Part shown: piece by piece, positions 1 through 7,836 of the stretch | Numbering within the stretch: position 1 is the first letter of the stretch | Layout of the letters: every line of letters starts with the position of its first letter | NCBI GenBank assembly: GCA_024196135.1 | Contig: JAMQCK010000736.1 | Location: 1-16,785, forward strand | Reading direction: 5' to 3' | Length of the DNA: 16,785 nt | From: Pleurotus ostreatus/Saccharomyces cerevisiae fusant | Lineage: Eukaryota > Opisthokonta | Translations under genes and position numbers: made by a program | The notes under the pieces: generated by a model | What the model saw: the letters and a program-made list of their open reading frames with translations, nothing else | What the model was told of the DNA's origin: nothing | Databases searched by the model: none

Positions 1-55
1 CGCGTCAGCTGCCCTTTCGGTCCTCCCCCGCGCTTGTGTTGATGTTTCCCGCCAG

Positions 56-1225
56 TGTCCGCGTCCCTCAATGCGCTGAGCCTCTACCACGATACCCTCC
101 TCTCCCGCGTCGTCGCCGCGGACCCCAAGTACCGTCCGCTTATCCCCACCTCGCTCCATACGCGCTTCACGCGCGCCTGGTCCGACAGGAATGCGCAGTA
201 CAAGTGGTTGGCGCGCAGCCTCGAGCTCATCAGGTTCACGGAGCTGATGCTGGAGATGATACTCAAACGCAAGACGTCCGAGAAGACTCGCTGGCGAGGG
301 ATTGTCTTCCTGGAGGCTATCAAGTGCGTGTGCTGTTCCCTTTGCACCTGATTGTTGCTGAACACCACATAGGGCCATCTTGCGCTTCCTCCTCCTGAAG
401 ATCACGCGTCGGCCTATCCTCTCACCCCCCATCCCCGAGCGCGAGTTCGACCCAGAGTCGTTGTCCGTTCCCCAAGCATCGGCGTCGGTCTCATCCTCCC
501 CCACATTGGCGCCATCCTCTCCTTCCTCGTCCCCGCCCGCTACTCCGGAGCACCTCAAGAACAATCAAGTCCCCCTACCCCCACATCCCCTCCTCACCGC
601 GCCACCGATCTCGCGCTCGCGTAATGATGTCGAGGACTTCCTCTTGCCCAAGGCGCTTACGCCCTCGGCAGTCAAGCCGCCTCTGGCACTTGTGCGACCG
701 TTCACGTCGCCAACCGAATGGCTCGCGGAGATTATATACGTCTTGCGACCCCTCATCTATGGTGCGTGAACTGCTGTAGTTCCGTTTATGCCGGCGCTTA
801 TTCGATTCCTACAGCCTCCATGATGATGAGGGACAGGAAGTCGTCTCGACCACTTGTCACTGCACTCATGCTTGAGCTGCTCTCGCGCAACCTGCGCCGC
901 GCACCACCTCCTTCCGCAGCTCTTGAGCGCGAGGAGTACGCGAGGCGGGATCGCGATATGCTGTGGTACCTTTTCCGAGGAACGCTATGGCAATCGTACA
1001 CACGGTGAGTGCCCATTCCATACTTCCCGTGTTGATACTGATACTGTGATAGGCCTAAGCTCGAAGCGTTCGCGGACGCGACGGCGCATCGCCCAGTACT
1101 CGGCCTCGTTGGCTCGTTCGTGAGGGATTGGGTGCCCTTGATTGATGAGTACTACTATTGTGCGTATCTTCAACAGTTATGCTTTCGCATCTCACTAACG
1201 CTCTAACCCAGATACTGCTCCGTAA
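56..1225 (+). CDS. PEX16: Peroxisomal membrane biogenesis protein PEX16 (5' end outside window)
   Basis: PEX16 is an integral peroxisomal membrane protein that helps bring PEX3 and other membrane proteins to peroxisomes. Five exons are visible: 56-323, 373-761, 815-1004, 1053-1159 and 1212-1225 (last exon 14 bases). All phases fit and the product ends in Tyr-Thr-Ala-Pro. The first exon starts behind an acceptor (gccag at 51-55); the frame is closed by a stop at 40-42, so the N-terminal part lies upstream of the window. Family features recognised from memory are the LSLYHDTLL segment, KWLARSLELIRFTELMLEM, RFLLLKITRRPIL, EWLAEIIYVLRPLIY and the C-terminal RDRDMLWYLFRGTLW. A Pro/Ser-rich linker of about 90 residues (coded near 440-660) separates the two conserved halves and looks disordered. 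Identification is strong; the exact 5' limit depends on the acceptor at 55. Confidence 0.9.
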
Positions 1226-1631
1226 ATTATACTCTCAAGGATACTCTTCTGCTAGCCCTGCTTGTCTCTGCATGCCCTATTTGTTTCTATCTTCCATGCA
1301 GTCTACGTCATCATTCTGCTTGCCCGAATGACCGCGCGAGCTGTCCTCCCTTGTTCGTCGCGTGAGCAAACCCCATCGATATCGACGCTGTATCGCCCGG
1401 GCCGGGCATGCCGCCGCGCGTTAAGGCGCTGAGCGTCTTTTGAGGTGGGTGGAACGGGATTCGGTGGGGAGCTCAGGCGCTCCGTGATTGTGTCCCCCGG
1501 ATCTCGTTCTGGCTTCCATTCTGTGCCTCCTTCCCCTTCATCTTAACCACGACCATCACTTCCATCCCTTCTGACCCGTCCCCTTCATACCTCCTTCGTC
1601 CCCTTTATACCTCCGTCATCCCCTCTCTACC
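1226..1631. other. Intergenic region between PEX16 and the cupin gene
   Basis: No gene is seen here. The first part is the PEX16 3' flank. From about 1500 the plus strand is strongly pyrimidine-rich up to the ATG at 1632, as in many fungal promoters and 5' leaders. It contains the 20-base tandem duplication listed separately. No convincing TATA box was found apart from the weak TTTATAC inside the second repeat copy. Confidence 0.6.
1578..1617 (+). repeat. 20-bp tandem duplication in the cupin gene leader
   Basis: Two adjacent 20-base units, 1578-1597 (GTCCCCTTCATACCTCCTTC) and 1598-1617 (GTCCCCTTTATACCTCCGTC), differ at two positions. They sit 14 bases before the start codon of the cupin gene, in a CT-rich leader. 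This is probably a local duplication; any effect on transcription start choice is inference. Confidence 0.8.
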
Positions 1632-2560
1632 ATGTCCGACCCCGCTCCCTACAACCTCCCCGACCTCCGCCGCGTCGTCACCGGGAACAATGAGCGCGCG
1701 GAGGGTATCGTTACGCACAACTCGCTAGCGCCCGCACAAACGATGGCCATCGCGAAAGGCGCGCGAGGTACGACGCTGTGGGTGACGACGGATGGACTGC
1801 CGACGAACGATAATAACTCGACGTGCGTGGGCTCCGAACGACTGTGTCCTTGGCTCTTGGATGAATGCCGTACTGAACTGGAGGAACAGAGAGGACGGCG
1901 CACAACGACCTCTGTCCAACAACTATGCTTTGGGGATGACGCACCCGCAAGGCGCGAGCTTGCGCTCGACAGACCTGGCGCCCGGCGCGGTGACGCCTAT
2001 GGTACGTTCTGCTTCTGAAGTACCCAAACAGCACAGCTCATAGCAATAGCACCGCACGTCGTCAGTCGACTACAATACCCTCGGTGAGCAGCGAATGTCC
2101 TGCTGCTTCCAACCTGGCTGACCCCGCCCCCTCCATTGCTCCCCTCATTTGCTCCCATCTCCACACTCCCCTTGCCTTCCTTTTCCTCCCCGCATCCCCT
2201 CCGTTCCTCCTCCCCACCCCCACCGGCCCGCGGCCCGCAGTTGCCGGCGAAGTCATCCTCCTCATGGACGATGGCTCGGAAACCTACCTCAACAACCCCG
2301 GCGACACCGTCATCCAGCGCGGCGCCATGCACGCCTGGTACAACCCGTCGCGCGACAAGTGGGCGCGCTGGGTGTCGGTGTTGATGGGCGGCGCGCCGGC
2401 CGTGGTGGGTGGGAAGGAGTTGGCGACGGAAGCGTATGAGATTGAGCGTGTGGATGGGAAGTGGGTGAGAAAAGCAGGGAGCGCAGTGCATGGTGAAGAT
2501 ATGCCAGTAGTAGAGGGCGGAGAGAGTCTCAAGGTCGCGCCAGAGAGCGTGAAGGTCTGA
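1632..2560 (+). CDS. Small cupin-fold protein
   Basis: Four exons are supported: 1632-1822, 1890-2001, 2050-2083 and 2241-2560, giving 218 residues. The last intron is 157 bases, about three times the local norm, and CT-rich. The core is a single cupin barrel: PMHRTSSVDYNTLVAGEVIL (about residues 101-120) aligns with cupin motif 1, and GDTVIQRGAMHAW (about 130-142) is a clear motif 2. Motif 1 keeps the first His (residue 102), but the second His position is Thr and an Asp lies where Glu is usual, so a metal site, if present, is not the standard 3-His/1-Glu type. No signal peptide is visible, so the protein is probably cytosolic. Proteins of this shape occur widely in fungi, often annotated only as cupin-domain proteins, and I do not assign a reaction. 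It is followed after 119 bases by the sirtuin gene on the same strand. Confidence 0.85.
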
Positions 2561-2679
2561 AAGTAGGAAACTGAATTTCAACATGGCTGCTTATCTAATG
2601 ACCACATATCACCTGACTCGGTCCCGAAGTTTTCCGCGGCCCTCCGCGGACGTCCCACGGTTCGTCTTCCCCCGCCGCC

Positions 2680-3654
2680 ATGTCCGACTCCGGCTCAGAA
2701 TCCGAGTCCGAGCAATGGGTGCCCTCGACCTCCGTCGACGACTTCCGCCGCGTCCTCGCCTCGTCCACGCACATTGTCATCGTCGCCGGCACCGGCCTCT
2801 CCGCCGCCTCCGGCATCCCCACCTTCCGCGACACCGGCGGCCTGTGGCACGGCCGGGACCCCGACGAGGTCGCCACGCCCGGCGCGTTCGCGAAGGACCC
2901 CGCCATGGTGTGGCAGTTCTACCACAAAAGGCGGGAGGAGGCGAAGAGGGCTCAGCCGAACGCGGGGCACTATGCGCTGGCGATGATGTGTGAGCCGGTG
3001 CACCTGAGGGCGGTGGCGCCGCGGGCGCGGTCCCTCTCGTTGTTCACGCAGAATATTGACGGGCTGAGTACGCGGGCGAGGGAGTTGGTGGGGAGGCATG
3101 TGTGGCCGATGGGGAGGGCGCCGGGCGCGGCTGTACCGCATCCTCTTTTTGAGATGCACGGCAGGGTGTTGGACACGCTGTGCACGGTGTGCGGGCGTAG
3201 AGAGCATAACGTGATGGATCTAGCATGCCCTGCGCTCAGTGACGAGACGCGAGACCCGGCGAGCATCACACTGGAGGAGCTCCCGCGTTGCGCACGTTGC
3301 AAGGGTTTGTTACGACCCGATGTAGTGTGGTTTGAGGAGGTTCCTCATGATCTTCCAACAATTGACGCACTGGTCGCTCGAGCTGACTTGTGCATCGTTG
3401 TTGGGACGTCGTCCACCGTGAGTCTACCACTTTCTAATTCACGGTATTCGAGGCTTACGCTCTCATAGGTCCAGCCAGCAGCGAGCTTCGCATATGAGGT
3501 GGTAGACCGAGGCGGGGCTTCTGCGGTCTTCAACATCGCGCGAAGCGACGGGGACGAGGAGTCTGATTTTCTCTTCATCGGACCATGCGAGGAGACATTG
3601 CCTCGAATTTTGTTGGGTGTCGGGCAAGCTCTACAAAATGGGACTACCGCATAG
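2680..3654 (+). CDS. NAD-dependent protein deacylase, SIRT5/CobB-like sirtuin
   Basis: Two exons (2680-3417 and 3469-3654; 51-base intron with GTGAGT donor) encode 307 residues. Sirtuins remove acyl groups from lysines using NAD+. Visible motifs are the NAD-binding VAGTGLSAASGIPTFRDTGG (about residues 35-54), FTQNIDGL (122-129), catalytic His160 in EMHG, a zinc knuckle with C168/C171 and C204/C207, RPDVVWFEEVP (212-222) and VVGTSSTVQPA, which is formed across the splice junction. Tyr81 and Arg84 in FYHKRR match the Y-x-x-R pair that lets class III sirtuins such as SIRT5 and CobB accept succinyl- or malonyl-lysine; this substrate preference is inferred. The usual GAG of the first motif reads GTG. 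The N-terminus is short and Ser/Glu-rich with no clear mitochondrial presequence. The ATG lies in a good context (CCGCCATG). Confidence 0.92.
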
Positions 3655-3802
3655 AATATGAGATTTGCACACAACACGAAATAAGCCCCCCTTGCATACA
3701 AGCTCGAGTCCTGCGAGCTACAACTGTGCTAGAGCTGTGGGCGACAGATTAGATCAAGTGCGGTAGATTTTATTGACAGATTCTACTCACTGAAGTCCTA
3801 GT

Positions 3803-4777
3803 TCAAGCCTGGGTAAGCAAGCCGGGGCGGTAAGGCAAGAGACCGTAGTCGCCTCCGGAGCTGGGGTCGCGTCCCTGATACAACAGCTGCAAGGGCTGAC
3901 ACGGGTCGACAGTGAAGGTCTGGTCGGCGCTGTCGCGGATCAACTCCCCGTGGCTGATGTCGTTCGTCCAGGTCGCCCCGCTGTTCGCCTTCCCGGCAAA
4001 AGGAGCAGACTCGCTCGTCGCATGCGGCGTCCACTCCCCACCCAGGTCGGTGGCCGTGTACGAGCGGAAGTACCTGCCCTGCGAGCCGATGGATTCGACG
4101 GTCATCAGGTACTTCTTCTGCCCCTTGAGCGTATACACCTGCACGGCCTCGAACAGGTTATTCTTCGTATCGCTCAGAATCGTGTCATACGCCGACCCGA
4201 AGTTCCCCGGGAAATCGCCAATGGGCATGCTCGCGCGGTAGATCTTCCCGTTATCTCCGCAGAAGAATAGGTACATCGTCGTGTCGTCGCCGATGACCGT
4301 CTGGTCGATGGGCCCCGTGCTCGAGTCACTGATACTCCCATTGAAGAGCGGCTGCGCGCCCGACCAGCCGTTCGCGTTCGTCGGGTCGCTCGACGTGCGG
4401 TAAGAGAAGGCCGTGGCGCCCCACTGGTAGGTGAGCACCCAGACGTCCTTAGGCGCGAAGTGGAAGAGCGTGGGCGCGACGGTGCCCGAGGACATGCCGT
4501 GCTGCGCGGCGGAGGACATGGCGGAGAAGTCAGCGAAGGGGTCGAAATTCATGGAGCCCCAGCTGGACCCGCTGTCGTGCGTCGTGGCGTAGACGAGGTG
4601 CTGCCCATTGTAGGGAGCGACGGTGAAGTCCTTGAGAGAGACCCATCCCGACGACGGGGTGGCGAGCGCTCCGCTCGACGTCCAGGTGTACGACGACGGG
4701 AGGTCGCACGCCTGCGCGCTGGCGCCAGCAGTAGACGTCAGCAACACGATGGTGGAAGACCGCAGGCTAAGTCTCAT
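3803..4777 (-). CDS. Secreted alpha-L-arabinofuranosidase, GH62
   Basis: This single uninterrupted exon encodes 324 residues. The first 22 or so form a secretion signal (Arg followed by a hydrophobic run ending in AGASAQA), and the mature enzyme starts near Cys24. GH62 enzymes release arabinose side chains from arabinoxylan by an inverting mechanism. The family pattern is clear: LKDFTV with the likely base Asp50, [11 protein letters not shown] with the pKa-tuning Asp158, [12 protein letters not shown] with the likely acid Glu210, and a C-terminal [20 protein letters not shown]. Cys24 and Cys293 could form the disulfide joining the chain ends. The mature length fits a catalytic domain alone; no CBM1 cellulose-binding module is present. 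It is the only full-length gene here without introns. It converges on the sirtuin gene with 148 bases between the stops. Confidence 0.93.
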   Translation of the reverse strand: MRLSLRSSTIVLLTSTAGASAQACDLPSSYTWTSSGALATPSSGWVSLKDFTVAPYNGQHLVYATTHDSGSSWGSMNFDPFADFSAMSSAAQHGMSSGTVAPTLFHFAPKDVWVLTYQWGATAFSYRTSSDPTNANGWSGAQPLFNGSISDSSTGPIDQTVIGDDTTMYLFFCGDNGKIYRASMPIGDFPGNFGSAYDTILSDTKNNLFEAVQVYTLKGQKKYLMTVESIGSQGRYFRSYTATDLGGEWTPHATSESAPFAGKANSGATWTNDISHGELIRDSADQTFTVDPCQPLQLLYQGRDPSSGGDYGLLPYRPGLLTQA

Positions 4778-5143
4778 CGCGGCGGACTCGAGGTGATCTA
4801 GTTGAACAGAGGGGAGGCGACGGCTTCATATATTGCAGCCCTGAGCGGCCCCGGGCCCCGACGGGCCTGTCGAGCGCCTGGAGACAGTGGTCTTGTGAGC
4901 ATTTTTGCAGTCTGCTGAGCTTCTTTACACGCTGTGCATCGTGTCTTCAGCGGTCTAAACCGACGTTGTTCCGGTCTTATATGACGGCTCTGCCGGAAAA
5001 TCAGCGAAAGTCACCTTGCTCGAATCCGATGATGTGGTCCGCGTAGATATCTGAGCAGCTTGGCGAGGAAAGGACAAGCCTGAGGACGCATGTGGCCATT
5101 AGACTTTGTGTGAGCACGACCGAGAGCCTTGAGTGTCACTAAT
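4778..5143. other. GH62 upstream region
   Basis: This is the promoter side of the GH62 gene (read on the minus strand), ending at the MITE. It contains a TATA-like box (4828-4834) and a GC-rich near-palindrome around 4846-4857 (GGCCCCGGGCCC). The latter includes CCCCGG, which read on the minus strand fits the loose CreA-type carbon-repressor consensus SYGGRG; a six-base match in GC-rich DNA is weak evidence. No GGCTAA-type xylanase-activator site was found. No coding region is supported. Confidence 0.5.
4828..4834 (-). promoter_or_regulatory. Candidate TATA box of the GH62 gene
   Basis: On the minus strand the sequence reads AATATATGAAG, about 50 bases before the start codon at 4777. The position suits a fungal core promoter with a short leader. 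It stands out because the surroundings are GC-rich. Confidence 0.5.
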
Positions 5144-5173
5144 GGATGACTTCCCGTAAGCCGCAAATTTCGG
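5144..5173 (+). repeat. Left terminal inverted repeat of the MITE
   Basis: The repeat begins GGATGACTTCCCGTAAGCCG and continues CAAATTTCGG. It pairs with 5364-5393, differing at its third base and at two bases in the CAAAT segment. Confidence 0.85.
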
Positions 5174-5240
5174 AGAAATAGCCGCAAATCTTTTGCTGCA
5201 GAGTAGACGATTTGCGGAGGGGTCGCGACCCCTCCGCAAA
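5161..5240. repeat. Subterminal CCGCAAAT repeats and central perfect palindrome
   Basis: CCGCAAAT occurs at 5161-5168 and 5182-5189, inverted at 5210-5217, and as CCGCAAAG at 5234-5241. Bases 5211-5240 form a perfect 30-bp palindrome centred on TCGCGA (arm TTTGCGGAGGGGTCG). Clustered short repeats near a transposon end are often transposase-binding sites; here that is inference. Confidence 0.85.
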
Positions 5241-5363
5241 GCGGAGAAACTGCTCTAAGACCCCTTCCAGACCGTCACTCAGTCAACAACTGGGCACCCG
5301 GGACTTGGAAATTAGAGTTTCTCTGCAGGGGTCAAAGGCAGTGCAATATTTGCAGCTAATTCA

Positions 5364-5393
5364 CCGAAATATACGGCTTACGGGAAGTCACCC
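5364..5393 (-). repeat. Right terminal inverted repeat of the MITE
   Basis: Read on the minus strand it begins GGGTGACTTCCCGTAAGCCG and continues TATATTTCGG, the inverse copy of the left end. AAT follows directly on the plus strand. Confidence 0.85.
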
Positions 5394-5648
5394 AATTTAT
5401 CATAGGACAGGGAATGAACGCGGCCCGCGGAGGTGGCATCTAAGGGCCTGATAGATGGGATGCAAGTGATTTCTGGGGGTAGTCTGGTCGCTGAGTGGAA
5501 GACGCAAGCTTGGTGTTCGTTCAAACTGCGGACATGGTGGTTGGGATGAAGGACATCTTGTGTGCCAGGAGCAAGTACGTCCGCCACCGGTCCGATCAAC
5601 CGTGCTATTCGATCGGGTATCTTAGTTTCCTCACCGCCACCATCCACG

Positions 5649-7176
5649 ATGCCTCGCCGACCGCGTCCTGCTACTCGCGCGCCCCCTGGTACCCCGAACG
5701 GGAAGGGGGCTGGCACGCAGAAAGCCTCTGCATCTCAGATAGCGGGCAGCGTTGCTCGACCAGCATCGAAAGCAGGTACCTCCACATCCTCGAAGAAGCG
5801 GCCTCGTCCTTTCGAAGAAGACGATGGGTACAGCAGCGAGGACAAGTTCAACTCTCAAGGAGAAATAGAAGAAGAAGATGACGTGGACCTGTTTGATGGG
5901 AGTGGGACAGAGCCTGAAGAGGACGACGACAGTGATGCGGACATAGACGCAGATCGTGCCGTGCTGTGGGGAGACGATGAGGAGGAGACGGTCGACCCAC
6001 ACGTCGAGGACAGCAGTGAGGAAGATGAGGAAGAGGATGAAGAAGTTCCTTTGTCGTCGAAGAAACCAAAGGATATTGTGCGTGGTCTATTCGACTCTCA
6101 ATCCCCCCTCTCACTGACTCTTTCTGCAGAAATTGCTGATGAATGGTTTGGCAATCCTTCCTCATCTTCGTAACTTATCTGACGCTGTTCCTCAGACCTT
6201 TCCGATCTCCCATTAGGCGCACTACGGAAAGCGCAGCGCTCCCTCGCGCAAGCAGAAGTCGACGAGAGCGAGTCTGAGTCCAAGGCAGGGTCAGGCTCAG
6301 ATGATGGATCCTACGACGACTCTGGTCCAGAGACCACGAATACCAAGGGGAAGGAACCCGATAGGGTAGAGTGGTCTGCACATCCTAAGAAGGATATTGC
6401 GAAGCGCTCCAGCAAGCATGCGTACGTCCTAGCTCGCTACTCCTTCACCAAACCTAGCTCATTTCCCCTCCAGACCCGCAGAAATGTCCTCGAAAAAGCC
6501 TGTCACGAGACGAAGACAAGTCGTCGACGTCCCAAACTTGGCACGCCTATCCTTCTTCTACCCAATCCCTCCTGCCTACTTACTCTCCTTCCCAAGACCC
6601 CCCGCGACCCGCGCTTCCTCCCCGTCACCGGCGAGCTCAAACCCGACAAATTCAAACAATCCTACTCCTTCCTCGCCGACATGCACCGCAACGAGTTCGC
6701 CACGCTGCGCGAGAACCTCTCCCGCGCGCGCAAGCTGCTCGCCAACTCGCCGCGGCACCTGCGCGAGGAACGGGCGCGGGAGGTGGAGACGCTGGAGCGG
6801 GTGCTGAAGAAGGCGGAGAGTCAGGTGCAGAGGGATAAGCGGGAGGCGATTGAGCAGCAGGCACTGGAGAGGGCGGCGAAGGAGGAGAGGGAGAGAAGGG
6901 CGAAGGGAAAGGGGGAGTGGTATATGAAGAAGGGTGAGTCGGATGTGTATTTGGGCCGGTGTGAAGGAGAACTAATGCGGTTTGACTATAGGCGAGAAGC
7001 GGGAGATGCTGGCGAAGGCGCGATACGATGCGCTCGCGAAGGAGGGTGGCAAGTCCGCAGTGTCGAAGGCAATCGACAAGAAGCGGAAGAAGATCGCGCA
7101 GAAGGAGAAGAAGGCCCGGCCGTTTGCGAAAGGGCAAGGAGGCGACCGCCCGGTGAAGAGGCGGAAGGTTGCATGA
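5649..7176 (+). CDS. RRP36: rRNA biogenesis protein RRP36
   Basis: RRP36 is a nucleolar protein of the 90S pre-ribosome needed for early cleavages toward 18S rRNA. Proposed exons are 5649-6077, 6130-6145, 6196-6421, 6474-6540, 6597-6933 and 6992-7176 (419 residues). The start is the first in-frame ATG; the frame is open upstream but only from a GTG. Residues 1-145 are a Lys/Arg then highly Asp/Glu-rich disordered region. Next come LSDLPLGALRKAQRSLAQA, the hallmark SKHAPAEMSSKKPVTRRRQ (about 221-239), RDPRFLPVTGELKP (from 249), a long charged helix (about 270-350), and a C-terminal GEWYMKK, GEKREML and basic KKRKKIAQKEKKAR tail. The second exon is only 16 bases and its following intron has a weak GTTTGG donor, so that junction is the least certain. 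The intron 6541-6596 appears to use a GC donor. Identification is strong. Confidence 0.88.
6541..6596 (+). other. Probable GC-AG intron in RRP36
   Basis: Removing 6541-6596 (donor TTG/GCACGC, acceptor CCCAAG) joins VVDVPNL to TPRDPRF, a spacing that matches the family pattern between RRRQVV and RDPRF. The 56-base length and a CTTAC branch-like motif fit local introns. The only GT alternative in phase (GTCCCA at 6530) would delete four residues and is a poor donor. Confidence 0.65.
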
Positions 7177-7209
7177 GTACTACCGTTACGGAGTATGCCG
7201 AACTTAACG

Positions 7210-7221
7210 CATCACGTGATG
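7210..7221. repeat. Perfect palindrome CATCACGTGATG with CACGTG core
   Basis: The 12-bp palindrome contains the CACGTG box recognised by bHLH factors of the Cbf1/Pho4 type. It lies 34 bases after the RRP36 stop codon, which is an unusual place for a promoter element, so function is doubtful. Confidence 0.5.
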
Positions 7222-7579
7222 ACGCCAGAGCCTCCTTCTTTCTCGCCAGTCTCGCCGCAATTTTGACGGTTGTGGGTACTGGCTGTGAACTTCACATTTT
7301 TAACATCGTTCTCTCTCCCCCCAAGCCCTTTCCAAGGTTCGGCACCCCGGACCGGATCGCCGTACCCGCGGGGTCAAATTTAACCCAAGATTCTGACAAT
7401 GACCTGATGCGTGCCTTTAGATTCCAACAGCAGTAGAGCGGTCCTCCCCCCACTTGGGTCTGTGCAAATGGATAGGTTCTGCAACTTGGAACCGAGGGAG
7501 GAGATACGCCCCTGCCGAAGACTTGAGTTGAACCTAAGATTTGAGTTGCTGAGAGTGAGAAAACGGGTTTAAATTCCCT

Positions 7580-7598
7580 AAGGGTGCTTTGCACCCTT
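7580..7598. repeat. Short hairpin in the convergent spacer
   Basis: AAGGGTGC and GCACCCTT flank a TTT loop, giving an 8-bp stem. It is not a recognised fungal signal. Confidence 0.5.
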
Positions 7599-7836
7599 TT
7601 GCTTGGGCTTCCTATTTCCCCCCCTCTACTTCGAGAGCATCGTTCGTGAGTTGCATTTGGAGTCTCTGGAAGCTCTTCTGGCCTGACGTTGAACCGAAGT
7701 TGACGATGCGTCAAAACCCCGACAGCCCTCTACGGTATATTCAGTGGGCACAAGCAACCAACCTACAGTCCTACAGTAATTACCGCCGGTGAGTAAGGTA
7801 TCATATCATCGTCTGTCTGTCCATTATGCTGGTTTT

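Larger units (their letters stand above)
5144..5393. mobile_element. MITE-like non-autonomous DNA transposon, 250 bp
   Basis: Terminal inverted repeats at 5144-5173 and 5364-5393 match at 27 of 30 positions; the shared core is TGACTTCCCGTAAGCCG. The element is flanked on both sides by AAT (5141-5143 and 5394-5396), consistent with a 3-bp target-site duplication. It carries no plausible coding sequence. Inside are repeated CCGCAAA motifs and a 30-bp perfect palindrome. The 3-bp duplication and ends starting with GG resemble PIF/Harbinger-derived MITEs, but that class assignment is inference because no transposase is present. It lies between the GH62 and RRP36 promoters, about 370 bases upstream of GH62 and 255 bases upstream of RRP36. 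Confidence 0.8.
7177..7836. other. Convergent intergenic region between RRP36 and the CorA-like gene
   Basis: This 660-base stretch separates two gene 3' ends. Several short open frames exist on both strands, but none shows splice logic, family motifs or a plausible codon pattern. It contains the palindrome CATCACGTGATG (7210-7221), a short hairpin (7580-7598) and a pyrimidine-rich patch near 7310-7330. I see no gene. Confidence 0.6.

Noticed and set aside
1997..2584. 195-residue minus-strand open frame opposite the cupin gene
   Set aside because: It runs through the cupin exons and the CT-rich intron, has no family motif, and the plus-strand gene is well supported.
2633..2650. Paired CCGCGG sites before the sirtuin gene as an operator
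   Set aside because: Short GC-rich repeats are expected by chance in this composition, and no matching fungal regulator motif is known to me.
5212..5451. 79-residue plus-strand open frame inside and beyond the MITE
   Set aside because: It crosses the element boundary and the perfect palindrome and resembles no transposase.
5562..5648. Upstream extension of RRP36
   Set aside because: The open frame begins at GTG, not ATG; the first in-frame ATG is 5649, and the extension adds no conserved residues.
7210..7221. CACGTG palindrome as a promoter element
   Set aside because: Both flanking genes end here, so no promoter is expected; kept only as a sequence feature.
6681..7436. 251-residue open frame running past the RRP36 stop
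   Set aside because: It is the RRP36 exon 5 frame read through an intron with a strong GTGAGT donor and then out of frame; the spliced product ends at 7176 with the expected basic tail.
7292..7714. 140-residue minus-strand open frame in the convergent spacer
   Set aside because: No recognisable motif, no good promoter context, and composition like noncoding spacer.
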